From JADJMO01 sp016794445 (GTDB lineage Bacteria > Myxococcota_A > Polyangia > Polyangiales > JADJMO01): DNA of 28,299 nt. The notes under the pieces were generated by a model. It was not told where the DNA came from. It ran no database searches and saw only the letters and a list, made by a program, of their open reading frames with translations. Below are positions 7,928 through 15,227 of the stretch, one piece after another (the stretch's first letter is position 1; every line of letters begins with the position of its first letter). The position numbers and the translations under genes are program-made. The DNA is taken from contig JAEUKC010000443.1 in NCBI GenBank assembly GCA_016794445.1, forward strand, positions 1 to 28,299, given 5' to 3'.

Positions 7928-9325
7928 TCAGAGGCGCTCGAAGCGGGCCTGGAAGAAGCGCAGGTGCTTGGGCTCGTAGACCATCTTGAGGCCACGGGCC
8001 TTCTTGCGCTCGTCCCAGACCGCGGCGACCGACTCGGCCGTCACGTCCATGTGGGCCTGGGTGTAGACGCGCCGGGGAATCGTGAGGCGCACGAGCTCGA
8101 GCCGCGGGTGGTGGTTCTCCCCGGTGAGCTTGTCGCGACCGGCCGAGACGATGCCGCGCTCCATCGAGCGTACGCCCGAGTCCTCGTAGAGGGCGGCGGC
8201 GAGCGCCTGCGCCGGGAACTGGTCCTGGGGGATGTGCGGATAGAAGGCCTTCGCGTCGAGGTAGACGGCGTGCCCACCGATGGGGCGCACCACCGGAATG
8301 CCCCAGGTGTGGAGCTGCTCACCCAGGTACTGCACCTGCCCGATTCGAGCCTGCATGTGGTCGTCGGCGACCGACTCGACGATGCCGCGCGCCATGGCCT
8401 CCATGTCGCGGCCGGCCATGCCGCCGTAGGTGTGCAGGCCCTCGAAGACGACGACCAGGTTGGACGCCTCCTCGTAGAGGGCGGGATCGTTCACGGCGAG
8501 CCAGCCGCCGATGTTCACGAGCGCGTCCTTCTTGCCGCTCATGGTGCAGCCGTCGCTGTAGGAGCAGAACTCGAGCAGGATCTCGGCCACCGACTTGCTC
8601 GCGTAGCCCGCCTCGCGCTGCTGGATGAACCACGCGTTCTCCACCGCGCGCGTCGCGTCGAGGAAGATGCGAATGCCGTGTCGCTTCGTCAGCGCCCGCA
8701 CGGCCCTCATGTTCTCCATCGAGATCGGCTGGCCGCCGGCCATGTTGACGGTCGCGGCGACGCAGACGTAGGGGATCTTCTCGGCGCCGACGCGCTCGAT
8801 GAGGGCCTCGAGCGCGCCGAGATCGACGTTGCCCTTGAACGGCAGCTCGATCGCAGGGTCATGGGCCTCGGGTACGACGACGTCGACGAACGTGCCGCCG
8901 GCCGCCTCTTGGTGGTGCCGCGTGGTCGTGAAGTACATGTTGCCGGGCACGTAGTCGCCGGGCTTGATGCAGATCTGCGAGAGGATGTTCTCGGCGCCGC
9001 GCCCCTGGTGGGTGGGCGTGATGTAGCGATAGCCGTAGTGCTTCTGGATCGCCGCCTCGAGGTTGTAGAAGTTCTTGCTGCCGGCGTAGGCCTCGTCGCC
9101 GAGCATCATGCCGGCCCACTGCCAGTCGCTCATCGCGCTCGTGCCGGAGTCGGTCAGGAGATCGATGTAGACGTCCTCGCTGCGTAGCAAGAACGTGTTG
9201 AAGCCGGCCTCCACGATCGCGCGCGTCCGCTGCTCGGCGGTGAGCATGTGGAGCGGCTCCACCATCTTCACCTTCCACGGTTCAGCCCAGGATCGCTTCT
9301 CGGGTCGCGGCGTGCGGATGGTCAT
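7928..9325 (-). CDS. tpl: Tyrosine phenol-lyase (beta-tyrosinase, EC 4.1.99.2)
   Basis: This PLP- and K+-dependent enzyme splits L-tyrosine into phenol, pyruvate and ammonia. With the ATG at 9325 the protein has 465 residues and aligns from memory almost without gaps to Citrobacter freundii TPL (456 residues), offset by nine. Recognisable blocks are DIYIDLLTDSGT-like (DVYIDLLTDSGT), PTHQGRGAEN, GNMYFTTTRHHQ (Phe132, Thr133), MSGKKDALVNIGG (PLP Lys266), GGHAVYLDA, LTIPRRVYT and LRFFQARF. The TPL/tryptophanase discriminator is the arginine in GVRSMERG (about Arg390, Citrobacter Arg381), which binds the phenol hydroxyl. Tryptophanases have a different residue there. The frame is open up to 9463, but the extension has no homology. 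No tyrosine permease or TyrR-type regulator is adjacent, so substrate supply and regulation are unclear. Confidence 0.93.
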   Translation of the reverse strand: MTIRTPRPEKRSWAEPWKVKMVEPLHMLTAEQRTRAIVEAGFNTFLLRSEDVYIDLLTDSGTSAMSDWQWAGMMLGDEAYAGSKNFYNLEAAIQKHYGYRYITPTHQGRGAENILSQICIKPGDYVPGNMYFTTTRHHQEAAGGTFVDVVVPEAHDPAIELPFKGNVDLGALEALIERVGAEKIPYVCVAATVNMAGGQPISMENMRAVRALTKRHGIRIFLDATRAVENAWFIQQREAGYASKSVAEILLEFCSYSDGCTMSGKKDALVNIGGWLAVNDPALYEEASNLVVVFEGLHTYGGMAGRDMEAMARGIVESVADDHMQARIGQVQYLGEQLHTWGIPVVRPIGGHAVYLDAKAFYPHIPQDQFPAQALAAALYEDSGVRSMERGIVSAGRDKLTGENHHPRLELVRLTIPRRVYTQAHMDVTAESVAAVWDERKKARGLKMVYEPKHLRFFQARFERL

Positions 9326-9520
9326 GGCCCCGCGTATTGCCTCAACTGGCAGGCGCTTGGAATAGCCTCGTACGTGCACAATCTGCGCGCCGCTGAAGGT
9401 TCGCGTAGCGGCCGCGGTGGCCAGGGTCTTCACTGGCCGACCACCGTCGCAGTTCGTCCGCAAGGCTGGTCACCCTGCGGCGGATGGGCCGCGTCTCGTT
9501 CCGCGCAGCCCCCGAACCGG

Positions 9521-9889
9521 CTACTTGGAGAACGCCGTCGCGATCGGGGCGAGGGCCGAGGAGCTGGACGGGAGCGCCCGCGAGACGTCGCTGCTCACGA
9601 GCGTGCACTTGCAGTTGAGCTTGCAGAGGTACGAACAGCCACCCGAGTCCTGACATGGTTTGATGCAGCTCTCGTAGGAGCCGACCGGGCAGCTCCAGAC
9701 GTACACGCCGGCCGGCTGCTTGCAGGTGCCGCCCCCCGTGTTCATGAGCGCCGACGTGGTCGACGAGATGGTCTCCGACCCGTCGGCGCCCTTGGTGACG
9801 ACGTCCGTGACCCCGCCGTCGTCGGGCGACGACGCGGCGCAGCCGGCGAGGAGGCAGAGGCAGAGGGCGGAAGTGGACACGAGGCGCAT
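9521..9889 (-). CDS. Small Cys-rich lipoprotein
   Basis: This 122-residue protein has a textbook lipoprotein signal (LCLLAGC, Cys17). After a Ser/Thr/Asp-rich tether comes a compact block with eight cysteines at 56, 67, 75, 79, 85, 89, 93 and 95, and then a Ser/Ala-rich tail. The spacing C-x10-C-x7-C-x3-C-x5-C-x3-C-x3-C-x-C suggests up to four disulfides in an exported domain. I do not recognise the family. A good Shine-Dalgarno AAGGAG (9896-9901, minus) lies 6 nt before the ATG. An imperfect inverted repeat immediately upstream (9902-9928) may control it. The Tat-exported amine oxidase gene is divergent, 92 bp away. A role as a protease inhibitor, toxin-like peptide or metal binder is only conceivable. 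Confidence 0.75.
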   Translation of the reverse strand: MRLVSTSALCLCLLAGCAASSPDDGGVTDVVTKGADGSETISSTTSALMNTGGGTCKQPAGVYVWSCPVGSYESCIKPCQDSGGCSYLCKLNCKCTLVSSDVSRALPSSSSALAPIATAFSK

Positions 9890-9901
9890 GGAGTTCTCCT
9901 T

Positions 9902-9928
9902 GGAAGGGCGGGACGATCCCGCACTTCC
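9902..9928. promoter_or_regulatory. Interrupted inverted repeat upstream of the Cys-rich lipoprotein
   Basis: GGAAG (9902-9906) and CGGGA (9909-9913) pair with TCCCG (9917-9921) and CTTCC (9924-9928) around a CGA loop. The element abuts the Shine-Dalgarno of the minus-strand gene and lies in the intergenic region shared with the divergent amine oxidase. It may be an operator for both genes or a 5'-leader hairpin near the ribosome binding site. Confidence 0.4.
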
Positions 9929-9969
9929 CCCATACGCCGCGACCTTCGCCCGTCTGACATCGGCCCGGG

Positions 9970-9975
9970 TAGACT
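9970..9975 (+). promoter_or_regulatory. -10-like hexamer TAGACT for the amine oxidase (leaderless type)
   Basis: TAGACT ends 6 nt before the GTG at 9982, and no Shine-Dalgarno is visible. The geometry predicts an mRNA starting at the start codon. Confidence 0.45.
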
Positions 9976-9981
9976 CGCACC

Positions 9982-11373
9982 GTGCACCGGCGCGAGCTCC
10001 TCCGTGCGCTCTCGGCGCTGGCTCTCGCCAGCTGTCGCGGCAAGGGGACGCCGGCCTCGATGGACGTGGGGCCGCCCACGGCGCGCGACGACCGACCGGT
10101 GCGCTGCGACGTACTCGTCGTCGGGGCCGGCATCGCGGGGCTCGCCGCCGCCCGGGACCTCGTGGCCGCCGAGCGGAGCGTGATCGTCCTCGAGTCGCGC
10201 GATCGCGTCGGAGGGCGCATCTTCACCGACCGCACCTGGGGCGGGCCGCCGATCGATCTCGGCGCCTCCTGGATCCACGGACCGAAGGGCAACCCCGTCG
10301 CGGCCCTCGTGAGGGACCTCGGGCTCGTCACCGTGGAGACCGACTGGGAGGCCGCGCGCGTCACGGACGAGAAGGGCCGGGTGCTCCCCGCCACCGAGCG
10401 TGAGCGTATCGCCGCCCGCCTCGACGCGGTGCTGCGCCAGATCGCCGACGACGAGGCCGAGGACGACGACGGCCCTCTCGACGCGGCGATCGACCGCGCG
10501 GCGAAGAAGCTCGGCCTCGACGCGAAGGCCCGGCTCGAGCTCGCGTGGGCCGCAGCGACGACGCTGGAGCACGAGTTCGCCGGCGATCTCTCGCGACTCT
10601 CGCGGCGCCACTTCGACGAAGGCAAGGTCGATCGCGGCGGCGACCTGCTCCTGCCGAAGGGCTACGATCAGCTCACGGACGCCCTCGCCAAGGAGCTCGA
10701 CGTACGGCTCGACCATCCCGTGACGCACGTGCGGCACGGCGACGACGGCGTGACCGCCCGGGCCGCCGGGCGCACCTTCCACGCGCGGCGGGTCGTCGTG
10801 ACCCTGCCGCTCGGTGTGCTCAAGGCGGGGAGCGTGAAGTTCGAGCCCGCGCTGCCCGCGACGACGAGGCAGGCGATCGATCGGATCGGCGTCGGGGTCC
10901 TCGACAAGGTGTACCTGCGCTTCGCCGAGGCCTTCTGGCCCACCGACGTGCAGGTGCTGGGCTGCGTGACGGCCCGGCGTGGCGACTTCGCAGCCGCGGT
11001 CAGCGTCCACCGCGCGGCCGGCGAGAACGTGCTCCTCTGCCTCAACGCGGGCTCCTTCGCCACCGAGCTCGCCGCGCGCACCGACGACGCCATCGTCTCC
11101 GCGGCCGTCGCGCGCATGCGCACGATGTTCGGTGCGGGCGTGCCGCTCCCGCGGTCGACGCGGATCACGCGGTGGGGACACGACCCCCACGCGCTCGGCG
11201 CGTATTCGCACCTGGCACCAGGCTCCACCCCCGCCGACCGCGACGCCCTCGGCGAGCCCGTCTCGGGGCGCGTCTTCCTCGCCGGTGAGGCCGTCTCGCG
11301 GGACCACGCGGCCTCGGTCCGCGGCGCCTTCGAGTCGGGAAGACGTGCCGCGACGCGGATCCTCGATCTGTGA
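9982..11373 (+). CDS. Tat-exported flavin amine oxidase (FAD-dependent), lipoprotein
   Basis: This is a 463-residue protein with a GTG start. The N-terminus HRRELLRALSALALASC combines a twin-arginine pair, a hydrophobic core and a lipobox with Cys18. That fits a cofactor-loaded enzyme exported folded by the Tat route. The Rossmann dinucleotide motif GAGIAG (48-53) is followed by VIVLESRDRVGGR, the standard FAD-binding start of the monoamine/polyamine oxidase family. GASWIHGPKGNP is also typical. Near the C-terminus, GRVFLAGEAVSRDHAASVRGAFESG is the second FAD-contact segment with the conserved 'G-A-x-x-S-G'. The expected reaction is oxidative deamination of an amine, releasing aldehyde, ammonia and H2O2. 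The substrate could be a polyamine, monoamine or amino acid and cannot be told. Confidence 0.88.
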   Translation: MHRRELLRALSALALASCRGKGTPASMDVGPPTARDDRPVRCDVLVVGAGIAGLAAARDLVAAERSVIVLESRDRVGGRIFTDRTWGGPPIDLGASWIHGPKGNPVAALVRDLGLVTVETDWEAARVTDEKGRVLPATERERIAARLDAVLRQIADDEAEDDDGPLDAAIDRAAKKLGLDAKARLELAWAAATTLEHEFAGDLSRLSRRHFDEGKVDRGGDLLLPKGYDQLTDALAKELDVRLDHPVTHVRHGDDGVTARAAGRTFHARRVVVTLPLGVLKAGSVKFEPALPATTRQAIDRIGVGVLDKVYLRFAEAFWPTDVQVLGCVTARRGDFAAAVSVHRAAGENVLLCLNAGSFATELAARTDDAIVSAAVARMRTMFGAGVPLPRSTRITRWGHDPHALGAYSHLAPGSTPADRDALGEPVSGRVFLAGEAVSRDHAASVRGAFESGRRAATRILDL

Positions 11374-11502
11374 GCGAGGCGCGACACCGCTGCACGGCCG
11401 CGGGTGGTGGCGCAGCGCCGCTGCGTCCGCGGCTGGACGGCGTCGGTGGGCTCTGCTTCGCTGATTCGAGCCGCGCCGTCGGCATCGTGAAGGAGTCTCC
11501 TC

Positions 11503-12468
11503 ATGTCGCGATTGAAGACGGTCTGTGCGCTCGTCGTCGCCATCGTCGCGCCCGCCTGCGCGTCGAAGAGCCCTCCCGTCGCCCGACCGCCGGTCCCGGC
11601 GCCCAGCGCGCAACCGGCCGCGTGGGAGAGCGCGCCCCTTCAGGCGTCTGGGCCGATCAAGCTGCGCCGGCTCCACGAAGTCGGCGATTCCGTTCGGGCT
11701 CACTTCAAGGGGCGCTCGGTCACGGTCGCGAAACCAGGACCCGGGGTCACGGACCCGGCTCCCGGGCCCGTGCCCATGGAATTCGGGGGCACGTGGGAGC
11801 AGCGCATCGTCGACGTCGCCGCCGACGGGTCGTTCGTGGCGCTGGGTTGCATCGAAGGCGCTCACGTCAAAGGACCCGACGGGAAGGACGCGATCGAGTT
11901 GCAGTGCGGCGTGAAGCCCGTTCGCGCGACGGCCCGGAACGAGTGGCCGCGCACGGACCCACCCGTTCCGCCGGGCCCCTACGAGTCGTTGACGGTCGAC
12001 CTGACGCCAGGGCTGGACCACTTCGTCACCCCCATGCTCTATCCCGAGGCGCCGATCGCTTCGGGGGCCACCTGGACGCACTCCGATCAGTGGGTGAAGG
12101 TGGAGGGGAAGAAGGCCCCGAACCACGCGCGCGTCGACGTGAAGTGGACCTTCCTCGGCGTCGAGAACAGCGGCGGAGCGCTCTTCGCGCACCTCGCGTG
12201 CGACGGCACCTTCGAGTCGAGGGTGCACGTCCAGGACTCGAGCGGCGCCACGCTCGCGAAGGCCCGAGCCGGCGGCAGGATCCTTTGTGCGTACCGCCTC
12301 GCCCTGGCGGACGGCGTGAGCTCCGACTGGCGGGTGGACTTCGAGTCCGAGGGTGAGAGCACCGTGCGACGGGGCGCGACGGACGAGACCTGGCACACGC
12401 GGACGAGCGGCCACTTCTCGGGCGGATACGCGCTCTCCCGCGCGGGGAAGGCCCCCGCCGGCACGTGA
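11503..12468 (+). CDS. Unknown lipoprotein with a Pro-rich tether
   Basis: This 321-residue protein has a signal ending near VAPAC (Cys19), followed by a Pro/Ala-rich tether of about 25 residues. Shine-Dalgarno AAGGAG (11490-11495) stands 7 nt before the ATG. The body is beta-rich, with motifs such as GTWEQRIVDVAADGSFVALGC, GLDHFVTPMLYP and DVKWTFLGVENSGGALFAHL. This suggests a repeated beta-sandwich or barrel that handles a small ligand. I do not recognise the family; it may be a Polyangiales-specific outer-membrane lipoprotein. A damaged partial copy of this gene lies about 0.5 kb downstream at 12996-13187, which indicates local duplication. The 129-bp gap upstream holds nothing else recognisable. 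Confidence 0.7.
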   Translation: MSRLKTVCALVVAIVAPACASKSPPVARPPVPAPSAQPAAWESAPLQASGPIKLRRLHEVGDSVRAHFKGRSVTVAKPGPGVTDPAPGPVPMEFGGTWEQRIVDVAADGSFVALGCIEGAHVKGPDGKDAIELQCGVKPVRATARNEWPRTDPPVPPGPYESLTVDLTPGLDHFVTPMLYPEAPIASGATWTHSDQWVKVEGKKAPNHARVDVKWTFLGVENSGGALFAHLACDGTFESRVHVQDSSGATLAKARAGGRILCAYRLALADGVSSDWRVDFESEGESTVRRGATDETWHTRTSGHFSGGYALSRAGKAPAGT

Positions 12469-12517
12469 TGCCGCGCTCCCTGCGCCGCGATCGCGAAATC
12501 GACCGGGCCGCTCTTTC

Positions 12518-12889
12518 TCAACGAGGCTTCGGCCAGCTGCCGAGGAACCGCATGCGCTTCTTGCCGCGGGGGGAGAGCGCCGCGTCGAACACGCACTCCT
12601 CGTGCAACAGGAGCGCGTTCGTCGGCTCGACGCCGATCGCCGCGACCACCTTCGCCGCCAGCTGCTCGTCCTTCGAGAGCAACCCCACGAGCGCCGCGGG
12701 CGACGCCCCGTCGAGGAAAGCGTTGAAGGGCAACAGCGGCGGCTCGATGACGAAGCCGTGCTGCTTCTCGAACTCGCTCGAATCGACGTGGCGCTCGAGC
12801 TCGTCGAGCGAATCGAAATGACCGGCCCAGATCGACAGCCACCCTGACTTTCGCGTGAGCGGTCGCCCCTTCGCCTTCTTCGTCGCCAC
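12518..12889 (-). CDS. Immunity protein 22 (Imm22 / DUF4284)-like protein
   Basis: This 123-residue cytoplasmic protein has a GTG start. The N-terminal LSIWAGHFDSLDELERHV matches the opening of the Imm22 family ('v.iWiG.f.s.eel..Y'). The C-terminal block with NALLLHEECVFDA and MRFLGSWP matches its end ('n.vlly...y......kfiGsf'). Family members are immunity proteins that protect a cell from a polymorphic or contact-dependent toxin. No toxin gene with a matching C-terminal domain is in the window, so this is an orphan or part of an immunity bank. It lies between the 11503 lipoprotein and that gene's broken copy, a plausible recombination zone. The call is from memory of the family profile, so moderately confident. 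Confidence 0.6.
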   Translation of the reverse strand: MATKKAKGRPLTRKSGWLSIWAGHFDSLDELERHVDSSEFEKQHGFVIEPPLLPFNAFLDGASPAALVGLLSKDEQLAAKVVAAIGVEPTNALLLHEECVFDAALSPRGKKRMRFLGSWPKPR

Positions 12890-12995
12890 GCGCGCATTCT
12901 GCCCCCGAAGCGACGGCCTGTCAGGTACCGTCGCGGCTCACGGCAGCTTCCCGCGACTAGCGCCCTCGCAGCCTGGTTCGTTACGCCGCAACGCC

Positions 12996-13187
12996 CACTT
13001 CAAGGCGCGCGGCCACGGTCGCGAAACCAGGCCCCGGGGTCACGGACCCGGCTCCCGAGTCTGTGCCATGGAATACGCGGGGACGTGGGAGCTGCGCATC
13101 GTCGACGTCGCCGCCGACGGGTCGTTCCTGGCGCTGGGTTGCATCGTCTTGGACTCGAACGGCGCCACGCTCGCAAGGGCCCGCGCC
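12996..13187 (+). pseudogene. Truncated, frameshifted copy of the 11503 lipoprotein gene
   Basis: Bases 12996-13146 align with 11701-11854 at roughly nine in ten positions by eye, including an unbroken identical run over the VDVAADGSF codons. The alignment then jumps. Bases from 13146 to 13187 match 12229-12270 (DSSGATLAKARA in the intact gene, DSNGATLARARA here). About 375 bp of the middle, the whole signal-peptide region and the 3' end are absent. Small indels (two bases near 13011, one near 13067) break the frame. A short open frame from the ATG at 13069 (MEYAGTWELRIVDVAADGS) is unlikely to be functional. The rest of the 338-bp gap 12890-13227 shows nothing recognisable. Confidence 0.8.
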
Positions 13188-13227
13188 CGCCCCGCGCCTA
13201 CCGGCTTGGGAAGGCCCCTGCAGGCGC

Positions 13228-14247
13228 CTAGGCGGCCGGGAGGGGCACCGCGTAGAGCTGGCCGTCGCCGCCGACCAGCGCGAGGTCACCCGCCAGCGCT
13301 CCCTTCCAGACCGCGGCCTCGCCGAGCAGGCGGAGCGAGCTGCAATCGACGAGCACCGCGCCGTCCATGTGCCTCACGATCAGCAGCGAGCCGACGAACG
13401 TCGCCCCGGCGGGCTCGATCGGGCCGACGTCGACGCGGCCGCGCTCGTCGCCGGTGCGGGCGTCACGGAGCACCACGAATCTCGCGGCCCCTGCGGCCTC
13501 GATGACCACGACCTCGTCGCGAGCGATGCAGGTGACCTCACTGGCCGCCGCGTGCGACCACAGGACGCGTCCGTCGCGGAGGACGCACACCTCGATCGTC
13601 GACGAGCCGTCACGCGCGCCGCGGGTGGACGTGACGAGCAGCCCGTTCGCGGCGGAGCCGCAAGCGAGGGCGCCGCGACGCAGCACGCAGGTCGGCGCCC
13701 CGTCGTTCCCGAGGACGTAGGCAGAAGGGGTCTCGGCGTCTCCGACGCGAGATACGACGATCCGCGCGTCGCCGTCGAGTAGCACTCGGTCGCCGCCGGC
13801 GCGCAACGGGATCGCCTTCCGGGTGTCTCCCGTCGCCGCATCGAAGCGGGCGACCACGATCTTCCCCAGCCTGCGGGTGTCGACCACGACCCACAACTCG
13901 TCGCCGACGATGGCGGCGGCGTCCTCGAACACGATGCCGCCGAGCGGCGCCGTCCAAGCGACGCCAGAGCGAGTCACCGCGGCGACCCACCCCTTCCGCT
14001 TCACCGCGTATTGGGTGAAGAGGAGGTGGCCGTTCTGCAAGAAGAAGCTCGGGAAGAGGTCGGTCCCTGGCAAGACGACCCGAGAGCGCTCGCAGCCATC
14101 CGTGAGGGCGTGGAAGGACACCGCACCGGGCGTGCGAACAACCACTTCGTCGGCCGAGACGATCGGCGCGACCGAGACGAGGCCGCCGACAGGGGCGATC
14201 CACCGGGTGCGAAGGGGAAAGTCGGTCACACAGCCGCCATAGCCCAT
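13228..14247 (-). CDS. PQQ-like beta-propeller protein of unknown role
   Basis: Starting at the ATG at 14247 (MGYGGCVTDFPLRTRW) gives 339 residues; the upstream in-frame extension to 14592 is low-complexity and Arg-rich and is rejected. The protein is built of repeated blades such as APIVSADEVVVRTPGAVSFHAL, AAIVGDELWVVVDTR and GDLALVGGDGQLYAVPL. Each has the pattern 'store value, display, convert' seen in PQQ-like or WD-type propellers. There is no signal peptide or membrane segment, so it is probably cytoplasmic. No catalytic residues were recognised. It is convergent with the pseudogene at 12996-13187 and shares an upstream region with yjdM. Confidence 0.65.
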   Translation of the reverse strand: MGYGGCVTDFPLRTRWIAPVGGLVSVAPIVSADEVVVRTPGAVSFHALTDGCERSRVVLPGTDLFPSFFLQNGHLLFTQYAVKRKGWVAAVTRSGVAWTAPLGGIVFEDAAAIVGDELWVVVDTRRLGKIVVARFDAATGDTRKAIPLRAGGDRVLLDGDARIVVSRVGDAETPSAYVLGNDGAPTCVLRRGALACGSAANGLLVTSTRGARDGSSTIEVCVLRDGRVLWSHAAASEVTCIARDEVVVIEAAGAARFVVLRDARTGDERGRVDVGPIEPAGATFVGSLLIVRHMDGAVLVDCSSLRLLGEAAVWKGALAGDLALVGGDGQLYAVPLPAA

Positions 14248-14661
14248 CGCGCTGGTGCGCTCACGAGAGTGGTCGCTGCACACGACCTGTGCGCTGGCGA
14301 CCACCGCGTGAAGCGCGCCCGTCGTCGCCGGCGCGCACGTGCGCGGGCTCCTGGTGGATCCGTACGCAGGGGCGCTTCGACACCGGCCTTGCTTCCGGAC
14401 CCTGGCCGCGACGCCCCGTGACGCGCCACGAGGCATGGCACGTCGGATGGTGGTCCTCGGTACACGAAACGCTCTGCCATCCTCGCCCTCTCGATCGTCG
14501 CGGGAGGCTGCGGCCCGAGCCCCGAGCCTTGCTCCGGGATCGTACGCCTCGCCGCTCGACGCCGGCACGGACTGACAGGAACTCGAGGACATCAGACCCC
14601 GAGCCTTGCGCTCCGCCGAGATACCCGTGCCACGGCGGCGCCATCCGCACTATGACGGCCC
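14248..14661. other. 414-bp gap upstream of yjdM
   Basis: Apart from the possible dead lipoprotein remnant at 14464-14655, no gene, repeat or RNA is recognised. Short frames on both strands here are Arg/Pro-rich shadows. A TATGAC hexamer (14651-14656) stands 5 nt before the yjdM ATG and may be part of its promoter. Confidence 0.35.
14464..14655 (+). pseudogene. Possible lipoprotein-gene remnant with ACG in place of the start codon
   Basis: The frame TKRSAILALSIVAGGC followed by GPSPEPC is an excellent lipoprotein signal, but its first codon is ACG, one base from ATG. The frame has no other start nearby. After about 25 codons the sequence turns Arg-rich and loses protein character before a stop at 14653-14655. 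This looks like a gene head whose start mutated and whose body was lost. Chance resemblance in GC-rich DNA cannot be excluded. Confidence 0.3.
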
Positions 14662-15006
14662 ATGAGCAGCCTGCCTCCGTGCCCCAAGTGCCAGTCCGAG
14701 TACACGTACGAGGACCGCGGGCAGCTCGTCTGCCCCGACTGCGCCCACGAGTGGCAGGTCGCGGTCGAGGCCAGCGCGCCGGGCGAAGCGGCCCGGGTCG
14801 TGCGCGACGCCAACGGCACCGCCCTGCAGGACGGCGACAGCGTCATCATCCTCAAGGACCTCCCGGTCAAGGGCGCCCCGCGTCCGCTCAAGGCCGGCAC
14901 CAAGGTGAAGAAGATCAAGCTCGTCGAGGGCGATCACGACATCGACTGCCGCATCGAGGGCTACGGCGCCATGCAGCTCAAGTCGCAGTTCGTCCGCAAG
15001 GCCTAG
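14662..15006 (+). CDS. yjdM: YjdM/PhnA family zinc-ribbon protein
   Basis: This 114-residue protein is nearly collinear with E. coli YjdM (formerly PhnA, 111 residues). The zinc ribbon is formed by CPKC (Cys8, Cys11) and CPDC (about Cys27, Cys30), with SEYTYED between them. The C-terminal beta domain carries the family blocks DANGTALQDGDSVIILKDLPVKG, here split by normal substitutions, and KLVEGDHDIDCRI, ending in MQLKSQFVRKA. Despite its old name, the family is not part of the C-P lyase pathway, and its exact biochemical role is unsettled. No phosphonate genes are nearby. The stop codon overlaps the antisense stop of the NADAR remnant. Confidence 0.93.
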   Translation: MSSLPPCPKCQSEYTYEDRGQLVCPDCAHEWQVAVEASAPGEAARVVRDANGTALQDGDSVIILKDLPVKGAPRPLKAGTKVKKIKLVEGDHDIDCRIEGYGAMQLKSQFVRKA

Positions 15007-15157
15007 CGCACTCGCAGCCTCGCCCGCGCCTCCATGAGGGCGAAGCCCAGCAGGTTCAGCCCTGGCCAGGGACGCCGGCGATGGTGAACGTATGGTCCTC
15101 CCACCATTGGCTGAAGCACGACTTCGAGATCGAGCCGTCTCTCGCCGGCGTGTGGCG
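15003..15157 (-). pseudogene. Collapsed NADAR-family gene (N- and C-terminal pieces fused by deletion)
   Basis: On the minus strand, 15157 to about 15071 reads HTPARDGSISKSCFSQWW then EDHTFTIAGV. This matches the start of NADAR proteins ('FWGH.P..DG.I..SC.SQWW...F.vdGv.Y.TAEH'). Directly after it, in another frame, 15065-15003 reads PGLNLLGFALMEARARLRVR and stop, the exact style of the NADAR C-terminus ('GLNLLGFALMEVR..L'). The ~110-130 residues that normally lie between, including the TAEH segment, are gone, as is the start. NADAR domains act on NAD/ADP-ribose-linked substrates, and some are antitoxin partners of DarT-type ADP-ribosyltransferases. No such toxin is visible in the window. The remainder of 15007-15227 is empty. 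Confidence 0.7.
15060..15071. repeat. Second copy of palindrome CCCTGGCCAGGG
   Basis: This is identical to the 12-bp core of the palindrome at 1928-1941. Here it lies inside the NADAR remnant, close to its deletion junction. Confidence 0.35.
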
Positions 15158-15227
15158 CCCACCCGGTGGTCGATGCGGCCGTCGAGGGTCATGTCGAGCG
15201 CGAGGTCAGGAGGCTCAAGGCGGCAGA

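Noticed and set aside
7928..9325. Tryptophanase (TnaA) instead of tyrosine phenol-lyase
   Set aside because: The substrate-discriminating segment reads GVRSMERG with the TPL arginine, and the length and block order fit TPL.
14339..14575. 78-codon plus-strand frame upstream of yjdM
   Set aside because: It has Arg/Pro/Ala-rich shadow composition and no Shine-Dalgarno. A different frame in the same place carries the signal-peptide-like remnant.
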